The position numbers were made by a program, and so were the translations under genes. DNA of 6,393 nt. Origin: Flavobacteriaceae bacterium. Its GTDB lineage: Bacteria; Bacteroidota; Bacteroidia; Flavobacteriales; Flavobacteriaceae. The first letter of the stretch is position 1. Each line of letters starts with the position of its first letter. Below the pieces are notes generated by a model. That model worked only from the letters and a program-made list of their open reading frames with translations. It was not told the origin of the DNA and did not search any database. Of the stretch, positions 1-6,370 are shown one piece after another. Where the stretch lies: assembly GCA_018674025.1 (NCBI GenBank), contig JABHBC010000086.1, positions 1 through 6,393 of the forward strand, written 5' to 3'.

Positions 1-1158
1 AAAACTCATATGCGTATCAATATCTCCATATAAAATTACATCAGAATTTACATCACTAACCGCAAATGCTCCATAATTAGATATATCTTCTATATACAAA
101 CCAGAAATCACCTCAAAACTTGCTCCCAAGTCAGTTGATTTCCATATTCCATCACTTGAACCAAGAAAAATACAGTTTTCACAATTATTTGAAATAGATA
201 TTTTAATATTGGAGTTATTGAATAATATTGAACCAGAACTACTAAAAGTAGATCCTGTATCGTTAGATATTAAAATATTAGAATCTTCGTTGGTTTTGGA
301 TACGTAAACAATTGAGTTGTTTGTCGGATGAAAATCAATTTGACTAAAATTATCCCAAGGTTGACCAACTAGATTCCAAGTTATCAAATTATCCGAAGAC
401 CTATATAACCCTTTAGATGTTGCAATAAAAACAAGGTTTGGAATTGATGGATGATATTTTATTAAGTTAATTCTATCATTAGTTCCTAACCCACCCCAGT
501 TTAAATTCTCTGGATTAAAATTAGTTAAAGTCCAAGTTTCTCCACCATCAATTGAGTAATAAATACCATGAGTTGTTCCATTATTAGAATTTCTAATGTT
601 AATCAGAATCTTATTAGAATCATTTGGATTAACAGCAATGGTATTAACTCCAGTTGCAATCAAATCGTCAGTTGTATTTACCCAGTTTTCACCTCCATTA
701 GAAGTTTTCCAAAATCCTCCACTTCTTGATCCTAAATAAATAATATTTGGGTCATCATCTATGTAAAATGATTCTACCCTACCAAGCCCTACAGCATAAT
801 GACCAGTAACTTCTTCAATGTAATAAGGGCCAAGTTCTTCCCATTCACTATCAAAGATTGATTTTTGAGCAGAAGGATTTGTTTTTAAAAAATTCTTATA
901 AGCTTTAGATGCGTAATATGGATCAACTTGCATTCTATCTCCACTAGGATAAAATTTTGGTTCGTTTTCAAATAACCATCTTTGGTATTTTTTCCAACCA
1001 GAGCCCTTTTTATTTTTGTCAATATTTTCAAAGTAAGCTTCAGCAGCATCAACTACCTCATAGATATTATAAATAGGATCATCCATCATTTGTTTCCAGT
1101 CCTGTGCTTTAATTGTAAAAGAAAAAAAGAATAATATTAAGATTAATAATGGTCTCAT
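1..1158 (-). CDS. Exported sortilin/VPS10-type BNR (Asp-box) repeat protein, 3' end beyond window
   Basis: The frame is open from ATG at 1158 to the window edge, giving 386 residues with no stop, so the C-terminus is missing. Residues 1-18 are a signal peptide (a run of Leu, Ile and Phe ending IKA|QD). An N-terminal extension (about 20-110) of the type that precedes BNR regions in Bacteroidota proteins follows. From about 125 the sequence has repeated beta-propeller blades marked by Asp boxes (S-x-D-x-G-x-x-W/F): TSNGGENW near 152, SIDGGETW near 202, SSDNLITW near 254, SNDTGSTF near 298 and STDLGASF near 341. Between them are typical 'NPNDSNKILI' and 'HPTNNSIVYV' strands. Such proteins are usually cell-surface or secreted binding proteins, and in this phylum they often end in a T9SS sorting domain, which cannot be checked here. 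A sialidase-type glycosidase is less likely, because no catalytic residues are evident. Ligand and role are unknown. The start is supported by the signal peptide and by a -7-like element just upstream. Confidence 0.85.
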   Translation of the reverse strand, partial: MRPLLILILFFFSFTIKAQDWKQMMDDPIYNIYEVVDAAEAYFENIDKNKKGSGWKKYQRWLFENEPKFYPSGDRMQVDPYYASKAYKNFLKTNPSAQKSIFDSEWEELGPYYIEEVTGHYAVGLGRVESFYIDDDPNIIYLGSRSGGFWKTSNGGENWVNTTDDLIATGVNTIAVNPNDSNKILINIRNSNNGTTHGIYYSIDGGETWTLTNFNPENLNWGGLGTNDRINLIKYHPSIPNLVFIATSKGLYRSSDNLITWNLVGQPWDNFSQIDFHPTNNSIVYVSKTNEDSNILISNDTGSTFSSSGSILFNNSNIKISISNNCENCIFLGSSDGIWKSTDLGASFEVISGLYIEDISNYGAFAVSDVNSDVILYGDIDTHMSF

Positions 1159-1180
1159 AGTAAGGGGTTATTTTTTTTCA

Positions 1181-1188
1181 CAAATATA
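1181..1188 (-). promoter_or_regulatory. Bacteroidetes-type -7 element upstream of the BNR-repeat gene
   Basis: On the minus strand this reads TATATTTG, an exact match to the Bacteroidetes sigma-factor -7 consensus TAnnTTTG. It ends 22 bases before the ATG at 1158, so transcription would start roughly 15-18 bases before the gene. No convincing TTTG -33 element lies at the usual 17-23 base spacing; the nearest TTTG is 34 bases away. The assignment therefore rests on the -7 box and its position. Confidence 0.45.
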
Positions 1189-1226
1189 TTAAAATGAAAG
1201 TTTAAATTTTTTACTTAAAATTCAAA

Positions 1227-1610
1227 CTACATAATAGGAATTCCTCCACCTCCAGATGCAGCTCCACCAATAATCAATGCTAAAATTACAACTGGGGCTA
1301 ATATATTTCGAAATAAATAAGCTGGTGGAGATAATATTTTTTTGTTTGACACTATTCTATTTTCTTTATTAAAAATAACTTCTCTGTTACTTTTTAAAAA
1401 ACTCCCATAATCATAAATCCATGTTTCATAATTATCATCATTTTTTATAATAGTTGATTCTCCGTATTTACTGAAAATTAAATCTTTATGATTATTGTTG
1501 TTTTTAAATTTAGGTTGATTTACAGTACCACAACTTGTTAATAAAACCAATATTGAGAGAAAGAATGCTAAAGGTTTACTCATAATAGCTTTTTTAGAAT
1601 TAAATACCAT
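1227..1610 (-). CDS. Small lipoprotein with possible BamE-like core and glycine-rich hydrophobic tail
   Basis: 127 residues from ATG at 1610. A second ATG at 1583 (residue 10) would give a more compact lipoprotein signal, and either start is possible. A hydrophobic stretch (about 14-24) leads into the lipobox L-T-S-C with Cys27 as the lipidated residue, so the product should be membrane-anchored in the envelope. Residues 43-92 carry the pattern 'KYGES...YETWIYDYG...REVIFNKENRIV', a small alpha-then-beta layout resembling SmpA/OmlA/BamE-type lipoproteins. That resemblance is by eye only. Residues 100-118 form a second hydrophobic segment (RNILAPVVILALIIGGAASG), followed by a Gly-rich end (GGGGIPIM), which is unusual for a BamE-type protein. 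It sits 68 bases upstream of the BNR-repeat gene on the same strand. No clear promoter is visible. Function unknown. Confidence 0.75.
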   Translation of the reverse strand: MVFNSKKAIMSKPLAFFLSILVLLTSCGTVNQPKFKNNNNHKDLIFSKYGESTIIKNDDNYETWIYDYGSFLKSNREVIFNKENRIVSNKKILSPPAYLFRNILAPVVILALIIGGAASGGGGIPIM

Positions 1611-1698
1611 ACCATGATAGTTTAATAATAATTAACACGTTTGTATTATTAGTTATAAAACTTTAATTATAAATAAACTATGTTTGTTTCTTAAACAA

Positions 1699-1729
1699 AA
1701 AAAGCACTCTAATAAGTAGAGTGCTTTTT
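1699..1729 (-). terminator. Strong intrinsic terminator after the 936-residue secreted protein gene
   Basis: A perfect 12-bp inverted repeat (AAAAAGCACTCT at 1699-1710, AGAGTGCTTTTT at 1718-1729) encloses a 7-base loop. It lies 20 bases past the stop codon at 1749. On the minus strand the hairpin runs into a seven-base T tract. The A and T flanks are symmetrical, so it could also stop transcription from the plus strand. It separates the large secreted-protein gene from the lipoprotein gene, arguing against co-transcription. Confidence 0.9.
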
Positions 1730-1748
1730 ATTTGATATAAATTAGTTA

Positions 1749-4559
1749 TTATCTAATAATTAATTTAGATACTTTAGTTTGACCTTGGATAGTAACTTTT
1801 ACTAAATAAACACCAGAACTAACAGATCTTACATCTAGTTTGTCAGAATTTAGTATTGTATTAATTAATCTCTTTCCAGTAATATCATACACTTCTATAT
1901 TCTTTTCTCCACTAACAGATGACTGTATAGTTACATAATCACCATTTGCAGGATTTGGATAGATCATTAAATCAGAAAGATCAAAGTCATTAACTGATAA
2001 ACCAGCACAACTTACATCAAAACTAATTGGACCGCCTTGAACACTTGTATCTGCAGCAAGGTAAACGTTTATTGTTCCATCAGCTGATGTTACAACAGCG
2101 TCCTGAGTACCAGAGGCTGGTCCATATAATAATTCACCTGCACCATTAGTTATAAAAACCCAATCATAATTATTTTCAGTTGAACCACTAATAGTAACAG
2201 AAATATTATCCGTGTTTCCATCACCATCTTGATCCCCAGCTGTAGTACTAAACAATAAATCAGCAGAGTAATCATTCGCAATATCAAAATTATCATCAAA
2301 TGTTGAACCTCCACTAGACGCGTTAGGGTAATTGTATTGAGAAATACTTTCACCACAACCAGGAGCTTGAATTAACGTTGTAAAAGAAATGCTAGTCCAT
2401 TCACTAGTAGTTCCATCTGAACAAATCGCTCGTACCCAAACCACATATTCTGTAATCGGAGATAAGGAATCTATTGTAAGTGAAGCTTCTGCAATTGAAT
2501 TACCTGCCTCTGTTGGAACTGAAGAATCTTCTGCGGTTGTTAATACATACTCCCAAGAAGCCGCATCATTAACATCCCATGAGATGTCTACACTTGATGC
2601 TGTTACATCAGATGCTGTTAAGTTAGTTGGAGTAGCACATAATAATTCAGTTATATTTAAAGAATAAGCAACATTTTGAGGCGAAGGATATGTGGATATA
2701 ACAAAATAATATGTTTGTCCAGTAACAACTGTAAGTTCAAACGAACTGGCAATAGCAGCACTATTTGTAGAATTCACTATCCAACAGTTAACTCCTATAT
2801 CCTCTTTATTAGCAAATACATATATACCAGACCATGTTCCTTCAGGTGTGAAAGCAACATTTAAAGTAGTGTCAGTAGTAGCTGTATACAAATAAACTAC
2901 ATCATCACCTCCTAAATAAGATCCAGAGCCATCACAACCAGTTGCTGAATTAGTATAATCATCTCCATAATTAATGGTGTCATCACTGGTGCTATATGGG
3001 ATACTATCTATAATAATAGGGTCATCAGCCATAGAACCTGTAGGTGGACAGGTGTAAGTTAATTCAAAAGAATCATTACAATTAGAATCGTCAGCCACAA
3101 CATTTATATTTACCGTTGCTCCACTATCATATGGGCCAAAATTTAAAATGGATGCTTCGTTTGCTGTTAATGAAGTTACACCATCTTCAACCGTCAATTG
3201 CGTTGATGAACCTAAATCTGTAATATCGACTGAAACATAAAACACTCCTTCACCTGCACTACAATTTGCATCAATTGCTGTTGAAACAGACGGTTGAACA
3301 CATGTATTTTCAATAATAGCCAAATCATAAGCAACATTTTGAGGTGATGGCCATGTAGAAATTACAAAATAATACGTGATTCCTTCAAAAACATCTAAAT
3401 CAAAAATCATTTCAGCTGCACTTGTACTTGAAATCATTGTTAGCCAACAATTCACGCCAATATCAGAACTATCAGTATAAACATATATGCCTGAGTATGT
3501 AGCTGCGGGTGTTAAAGATATATTAATTGATGTATCTGCATTTGCTGTATAGCTGTAAACCACATCATCACCACCTAAATAGTTTCCTGATCCGTTTTCA
3601 CATCCGGTAGCTGTGTTTGTGTAATCATCTCCATAATTAACAGTATCATCAGATGTATTATATGGTAAACTTTCGATAACTATAGGATTATCTGAAGTAC
3701 TACCGGTTGGAGGGGGTGTGAATGATAGAACAATCCATCCACTGTAAGTTTCCCCACAAACTGATCTAACATAAATTTCATAAGCAGTACCCTCAACTAA
3801 GTCAGTAAAAGCAATAGAATTTTCTGAAGTAATAGTACCAGATTCAGTAGGCTCACCTGTACCAGCTGATTGTAAAACATACTCAAAGGAGGTAACGTCA
3901 GTTGCACTCCAAGATACTGTAGCCGAATTATTTGTTAAACCGTCTAAGGATAGAGTTGGATTAGCACAACTTTGAGAAATACCATTTAAAGTTACATTAG
4001 CAATTGAGTTTCTTGTTTGTCCAGATGGTGGATCTGCTGGATCTGGATTAGTTCCATCACTATAATAGGTTAAAGCTCTAGTTTCAGATGTAGAGGTGCA
4101 ATAAAAATCATGTCCCGAAGAATCATAACCAGCTTGATTTTCTTCAACTGCTATAACCAAGTTATCAGTTCCATTGTAACTGAAAGGAGTATCAAAAGGA
4201 ATAGTAACTACACCATCGGAAATAGAAACTGTCCCAGAAAACATTTGAGTAAAATTCTCAAATGGCTCCCAAGAATCTCCATCAGCAAAACTAGAGTTAG
4301 AAGTATGAGCCATGTAAACTGTCCAGTCAGAACTACTTTCTAAAGTAGTTTCTGCAGTGGCAGTGTAAGAAACACCTGAAATATCCCCAGAACTATTTAT
4401 TTCAGCAGAAGTATAAATTACCTGACTATAAGTATAGCCATAGTAGGGTTCTATAGGAAGTTCTTCATTGGTAACAGTACCATTCCCAACTTGAACTTGA
4501 GAAAATACGAAACTAAATGAAAACAAAAATAAAAATATAAGTGAGTAATTTTTTTTCAT
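1749..4559 (-). CDS. Secreted multidomain adhesin-like protein (FnIII, PPC-like and CUB-like modules) with T9SS sorting domain
   Basis: 936 residues. Residues 1-20 are a Sec signal peptide (MKKNYSLIFL..FVFS|Q). Residues 21-195 are an N-terminal beta-rich region of a kind seen in Bacteroidota surface proteins (YGYTYSQVIYTSAEI). Fibronectin type III domains lie at about 198-281 and 641-728, both with a VR-x-[IV]-C motif. Two similar PPC-like beta-sandwich modules lie at about 283-420 and 505-641. A unique insert (about 421-504) separates them. Residues 732-852 look CUB-like and contain an acidic DQDGDGNTD loop, a likely calcium site. Residues 862-936 are a T9SS type A sorting domain (IYPNPA, IEVYDITGKRL, SSGVYLVKV, KVSKLIIR), which directs outer-membrane passage and release or surface anchoring. 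No protease or glycosidase motif is evident, so adhesion or carbohydrate/protein binding is the best inference. It is flanked by a strong terminator downstream and a 220-base AT-rich spacer upstream. Confidence 0.9.
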   Translation of the reverse strand: MKKNYSLIFLFLFSFSFVFSQVQVGNGTVTNEELPIEPYYGYTYSQVIYTSAEINSSGDISGVSYTATAETTLESSSDWTVYMAHTSNSSFADGDSWEPFENFTQMFSGTVSISDGVVTIPFDTPFSYNGTDNLVIAVEENQAGYDSSGHDFYCTSTSETRALTYYSDGTNPDPADPPSGQTRNSIANVTLNGISQSCANPTLSLDGLTNNSATVSWSATDVTSFEYVLQSAGTGEPTESGTITSENSIAFTDLVEGTAYEIYVRSVCGETYSGWIVLSFTPPPTGSTSDNPIVIESLPYNTSDDTVNYGDDYTNTATGCENGSGNYLGGDDVVYSYTANADTSINISLTPAATYSGIYVYTDSSDIGVNCWLTMISSTSAAEMIFDLDVFEGITYYFVISTWPSPQNVAYDLAIIENTCVQPSVSTAIDANCSAGEGVFYVSVDITDLGSSTQLTVEDGVTSLTANEASILNFGPYDSGATVNINVVADDSNCNDSFELTYTCPPTGSMADDPIIIDSIPYSTSDDTINYGDDYTNSATGCDGSGSYLGGDDVVYLYTATTDTTLNVAFTPEGTWSGIYVFANKEDIGVNCWIVNSTNSAAIASSFELTVVTGQTYYFVISTYPSPQNVAYSLNITELLCATPTNLTASDVTASSVDISWDVNDAASWEYVLTTAEDSSVPTEAGNSIAEASLTIDSLSPITEYVVWVRAICSDGTTSEWTSISFTTLIQAPGCGESISQYNYPNASSGGSTFDDNFDIANDYSADLLFSTTAGDQDGDGNTDNISVTISGSTENNYDWVFITNGAGELLYGPASGTQDAVVTSADGTINVYLAADTSVQGGPISFDVSCAGLSVNDFDLSDLMIYPNPANGDYVTIQSSVSGEKNIEVYDITGKRLINTILNSDKLDVRSVSSGVYLVKVTIQGQTKVSKLIIR
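1752..1976 (-). other. T9SS type A C-terminal sorting domain (coding segment)
   Basis: This segment encodes residues 862-936 of the large secreted protein. It shows the family's hallmark blocks in order: a YPNP motif at the start, a central IEVYDITGKRL strand, then SSGVYLVKV, and a basic KVSKLIIR end. In Bacteroidota this domain is recognised by the type IX secretion machinery after Sec export and is normally removed on the cell surface. It is the firmest clue to both the protein's location and the host phylum. Confidence 0.9.
2637..3047 (-). repeat. PPC-like module B of the secreted protein
   Basis: Codes for residues 505-641. It is a diverged second copy of the module at 3300-3713, with shared blocks PPTGS, TSDDTINYGDDYTN, GGDDVVYLYTA, DIGVNCW and PSPQNVAY. 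Cysteines 542, 592 and 641 match cysteines 320, 371 and 420 of copy A. About 60 percent of residues look identical by eye. Such 'DVVY.YT' beta-sandwich modules resemble bacterial pre-peptidase C-terminal domains, which usually serve as non-catalytic binding or folding modules. Confidence 0.75.
3300..3713 (-). repeat. PPC-like module A of the secreted protein
   Basis: Codes for residues 283-420 and pairs with module B. It is one residue longer than B, at the ENGSGNY/DGSGSY turn. The two copies are separated by an 84-residue insert and each is flanked on the outside by an FnIII domain. The inner repeat unit is therefore FnIII-PPC in one order and PPC-FnIII in the other, which argues against simple tandem duplication of a two-domain block. 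Confidence 0.75.
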
Positions 4560-4587
4560 AATATTAAAAATTAAAGTAATTAATTTC

Positions 4588-4595
4588 TAAATATA
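4588..4595 (-). promoter_or_regulatory. Weak -7-like element upstream of the large secreted protein gene
   Basis: On the minus strand this reads TATATTTA, one base off the Bacteroidetes -7 consensus TAnnTTTG. It lies 28 bases before the ATG at 4559. No TTTG -33 box is seen at the expected spacing. Because the spacer 4560-4779 is almost entirely A and T, a chance match is possible. No open reading frame or RNA gene is evident in that spacer. Confidence 0.25.
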
Positions 4596-4749
4596 AAAAA
4601 TTAAAAGTTAAAAAAATTAATAATAGAAATATTAATAAAATATATAAAGCAATTGATTATCAATAACTTAATAATACATTTTAAAAACAAGAATTTTAAA
4701 AAAAATAAGTAGATAAATAAGAATTTGTCAAAAGTCAAAAAGAATAATT

Positions 4750-4777
4750 ATTAGATTAATAAAAATATTAAACTAAT
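4750..4777 (-). terminator. AT-rich hairpin directly after the alpha/beta hydrolase gene, possible terminator
   Basis: Arms 4750-4761 and 4766-4777 pair at 11 of 12 positions around a 4-base loop, starting two bases past the stop codon (4780-4782). On the minus strand a T-rich stretch (TTATTCTTTTT) follows. The stem holds almost no G or C, so it would be weak. The position immediately after the stop is the main support. Confidence 0.4.
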
Positions 4778-4779
4778 TT

Positions 4780-5763
4780 TTAATTCAAAGTCTTAATCAT
4801 AAAATCACTAGCAAATTTAAATGACTGTTCTCTCGCGTAAGAATTACCTCCAATAGTTACTCCTTTAGTTGCGCAAAATAAGAAACCTACTTTTTGAAGA
4901 AATGCATTAGACATTGGTATATTTAAATAATTCATTAAAACATCTCCATCTTCAGTTAGTTTAAACATACAATCTTTAAAACTATATCCGTTTTGATTAA
5001 TTTCTAAACCACCCTCTCTATCAAAACCATGATGAGAGTCTTTGTATACAGTTATATCAATATTTGAAAAATTACTTAGCTGATTTACAAGATCAACACA
5101 AGGAGCTGAAGGGGTCCAATCATCCACCTCACCGATTAAAATGTGAATTGGTGATTGTGAAAATTCTAAATTTTCGAGTTCAAAAAAACATGGTGGATAG
5201 AAGGCTAAATGTGAAGCAAAATTTAAATCTTTATTAATCGCTCTTTTTAGTGGAAGCCAAGCTGAAAACAATGTAACAGCTCCACCCAAACTCCAGCCTG
5301 TTATTGATATTTTATCATTATTTATTGAAGGATGATTTGATAAGGTTTCCAATGCTTTATAAGCATCCACAATCATTGCTGCGGTAGTAACTTGATTCTG
5401 CTCTCCTACTGTTGATTCAATATCTCTGCTTTTAAAACTATTTAACTCAAAAGTTGCAAAGCCTAAATCTTGATACATTTTTAAATAATCAAGGTGGTGA
5501 CTTTTCCATCCCATACTACCAGCTACACCAATAATTAAAGGAAACTTTTTGTTAGGGTTCAAAGAGTCATAAGGGATAACTAGATTTCCAAAAACTTCTT
5601 GTTTTTTTAATTTCTCATAACTATTTATAACATCGCTAAAAGAGAAAGGGTTATGACTTGTAAATGTAACCCGTTCAGAAATAAAGGATTCATCTGCATG
5701 TAAAGGGTGAAATGAACTGATAAATAATGTAAATGAATAAAAAACTAAAAAAAATGTTTTCAT
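4780..5763 (-). CDS. Exported alpha/beta hydrolase of dienelactone hydrolase type
   Basis: 327 residues. Residues 1-23 form a Sec signal peptide ending PLHA|DE, so the enzyme should act in the periplasm or outside the cell. The alpha/beta hydrolase core shows an oxyanion-side loop GVAGSMGW (79-86), the nucleophile elbow GWSLGG with Ser158, the acid loop GEVDDWTP with Asp214 (Asp215 is the alternative), and DSHHGFD with His245. The triad therefore looks intact. The acid and His motifs match the dienelactone hydrolase family, which cleaves esters or lactones; the substrate cannot be read from sequence. The protein is longer than the usual cytoplasmic enzyme of about 240 residues, mainly through the signal peptide, an N-terminal segment (24-70) and an additional stretch at 250-305. 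Cysteines 191, 222, 265 and 297 could form disulfides after export. A weak hairpin follows the stop. No clear promoter is seen in the 96-base upstream gap. Confidence 0.85.
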   Translation of the reverse strand: MKTFFLVFYSFTLFISSFHPLHADESFISERVTFTSHNPFSFSDVINSYEKLKKQEVFGNLVIPYDSLNPNKKFPLIIGVAGSMGWKSHHLDYLKMYQDLGFATFELNSFKSRDIESTVGEQNQVTTAAMIVDAYKALETLSNHPSINNDKISITGWSLGGAVTLFSAWLPLKRAINKDLNFASHLAFYPPCFFELENLEFSQSPIHILIGEVDDWTPSAPCVDLVNQLSNFSNIDITVYKDSHHGFDREGGLEINQNGYSFKDCMFKLTEDGDVLMNYLNIPMSNAFLQKVGFLFCATKGVTIGGNSYAREQSFKFASDFMIKTLN

Positions 5764-5835
5764 TACATTAAATTACATAAAAAAGATTGGTTATTAATTA
5801 TAATTTATAATTAATATTTAAAAAAAAATGTAAGA

Positions 5836-5857
5836 TATACTTCTTATTTAAAGTATA
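5836..5857 (-). terminator. Possible intrinsic terminator after the Cys-rich mini-protein gene
   Basis: TATACTT (5836-5842) and AAGTATA (5851-5857) form a 7-bp stem, extendable by one G-T pair, with a short AT loop. On the minus strand it begins two bases after the stop codon at 5860. It is followed, after 7 bases, by a nine-base T run (5820-5828). The T run is strong, but the stem is AT-rich and the gap to the T run is longer than ideal. Confidence 0.45.
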
Positions 5858-5859
5858 AA

Positions 5860-5991
5860 TTAAACAGGATTATTTTCAAATTCTTCGCATGTGTACTTTT
5901 CGCTAACTGCAATTTTGTGAAAGTCACAAATTGAATTATTTTTTAAATTTTCACAGTTAACACAGCTGTTACTTAAAGATAAATTTTCCAT
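5860..5991 (-). CDS. 43-residue Cys-rich mini-protein, candidate metal-binding
   Basis: The ATG at 5991 opens a 43-codon frame ending in TAA at 5860-5862. It begins MENLSLSNSCVNCENLKNNS. Cysteines lie at 10, 13, 22 and 35 with His25, giving the spacing C-x2-C-x8-C-x2-H-x9-C, which could bind one zinc or iron ion. There is no signal peptide or membrane segment, so it is probably cytoplasmic. I do not recognise a named family. Support for a real gene comes from the compact Cys/His pattern, a well-spaced Bacteroidetes promoter ending 22 bases before the start, and a hairpin plus T run just after the stop. It is a separate unit between the tRNA cluster and the hydrolase gene. Function unknown; a small zinc-ribbon-like regulator or partner protein is one possibility. 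Confidence 0.65.
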   Translation of the reverse strand: MENLSLSNSCVNCENLKNNSICDFHKIAVSEKYTCEEFENNPV

Positions 5992-6013
5992 AGTTAAATA
6001 ATTTTTATTTACT

Positions 6014-6045
6014 CAAAAGTATGTGCATAAGTGTTTAGAAACAAT
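6014..6045 (-). promoter_or_regulatory. Bacteroidetes-type promoter for the Cys-rich mini-protein
   Basis: On the minus strand, TACTTTTG (6014-6021) matches the -7 consensus TAnnTTTG exactly. ATTG (6042-6045), three of four bases of the TTTG -33 box, lies 20 bases upstream, within the normal spacing. Predicted transcription starts near 6007, leaving a leader of about 16 bases before the ATG at 5991. This is the best two-part promoter in the window. Confidence 0.6.
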
Positions 6046-6160
6046 TTAAATAGACTTTTAAACAAAATTCTTATTTAGACTAAAAAGAAATAATAGCAGT
6101 ATATCAAAATATTTTAAAGTTAAAATAAATAAATATTATAAAAATAGTAATTTAAAGAAG

Positions 6161-6232
6161 AGCCAATGTCGAGAATTGAACTCGAGACCTCTTCCTTACC
6201 AAGGAAACGCTCTACCCCTGAGCTACATCGGC
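6161..6232 (-). tRNA. tRNA-Thr (anticodon GGT)
   Basis: A 72-base cloverleaf read on the minus strand from 6232. The acceptor stem is GCCGATG with CATTGGC, allowing one G-T pair. The D arm is GCTC/GAGC. The anticodon stem-loop is TTTCC-TTGGTAA-GGAAG, giving anticodon GGT for threonine codons ACC and ACT. The T arm is TCGAG-TTCAATT-CTCGA and the discriminator base is T. CCA is not encoded. It lies 22 bases downstream of tRNA-Gly, across a T-rich spacer, and is the last tRNA of the cluster. No clear terminator is visible after it. Confidence 0.95.
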
Positions 6233-6254
6233 AATTGTAAAAAAAAAGAAAAAG

Positions 6255-6327
6255 AGCGAGAGACCAGGTTCGAACTGGCGACATTCAGCTTGGAAGGCTG
6301 ACGCTCTACCAACTGAGCTACTCTCGC
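6255..6327 (-). tRNA. tRNA-Gly (anticodon TCC)
   Basis: A 73-base cloverleaf read on the minus strand from 6327. The acceptor stem is GCGAGAG with CTCTCGC, fully paired. The D arm is GCTC/GAGC. The anticodon stem-loop is TCAGC-CTTCCAA-GCTGA, giving anticodon TCC for the glycine codon GGA. The T arm is GCCAG-TTCGAAC-CTGGT and the discriminator base is T. CCA is not encoded. The order Gly(TCC) then Thr(GGT) is the same as glyT-thrT upstream of tufB in Escherichia coli, but here no elongation factor gene follows. Confidence 0.95.
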
Positions 6328-6370
6328 AATATTTATTTGGATAATATAAAGATAATGAAAAAATTAAAAG

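Noticed and set aside
2150..2356. Open frame of 68 codons on the minus strand inside the large secreted-protein gene
   Set aside because: It lies in another frame of a clearly coding region; the product is a low-complexity run of Ile, Leu and Met without domain signals.
2389..2864. Two plus-strand open frames (2389-2667 and 2676-2864)
   Set aside because: Both are antisense to FnIII and PPC-like coding sequence. Their composition reflects the complementary codons, and no promoter or family motif supports them.
2637..3713. The repeated PPC-like modules as a mobile element or assembly duplication
   Set aside because: The copies are clearly diverged, in frame and separated by unique coding sequence, as expected for old domain duplication.
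4110..4343. Plus-strand open frame of 77 codons
   Set aside because: It is antisense to the N-terminal domain of the secreted protein, is rich in Arg, Ser and Ile as expected for a shadow frame, and has no upstream signal.
4652..4664. Palindrome ATTGAT-T-ATCAAT in the spacer upstream of the secreted-protein gene
   Set aside because: It could be an operator, but it is only 6 bp per arm in very AT-rich DNA, lies about 90 bases from the start codon, and no second copy is seen.
4727..4740. Two adjacent copies of GTCAAAA
   Set aside because: A single 7-base tandem pair in AT-rich spacer; too short and too few copies for a CRISPR, iteron or regulatory array.
5825..5832. Possible -7 box (TACATTTT on the minus strand) for the hydrolase gene
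   Set aside because: One base off consensus, overlaps the T run after the mini-protein gene, and has no -33 partner, so I did not annotate it.
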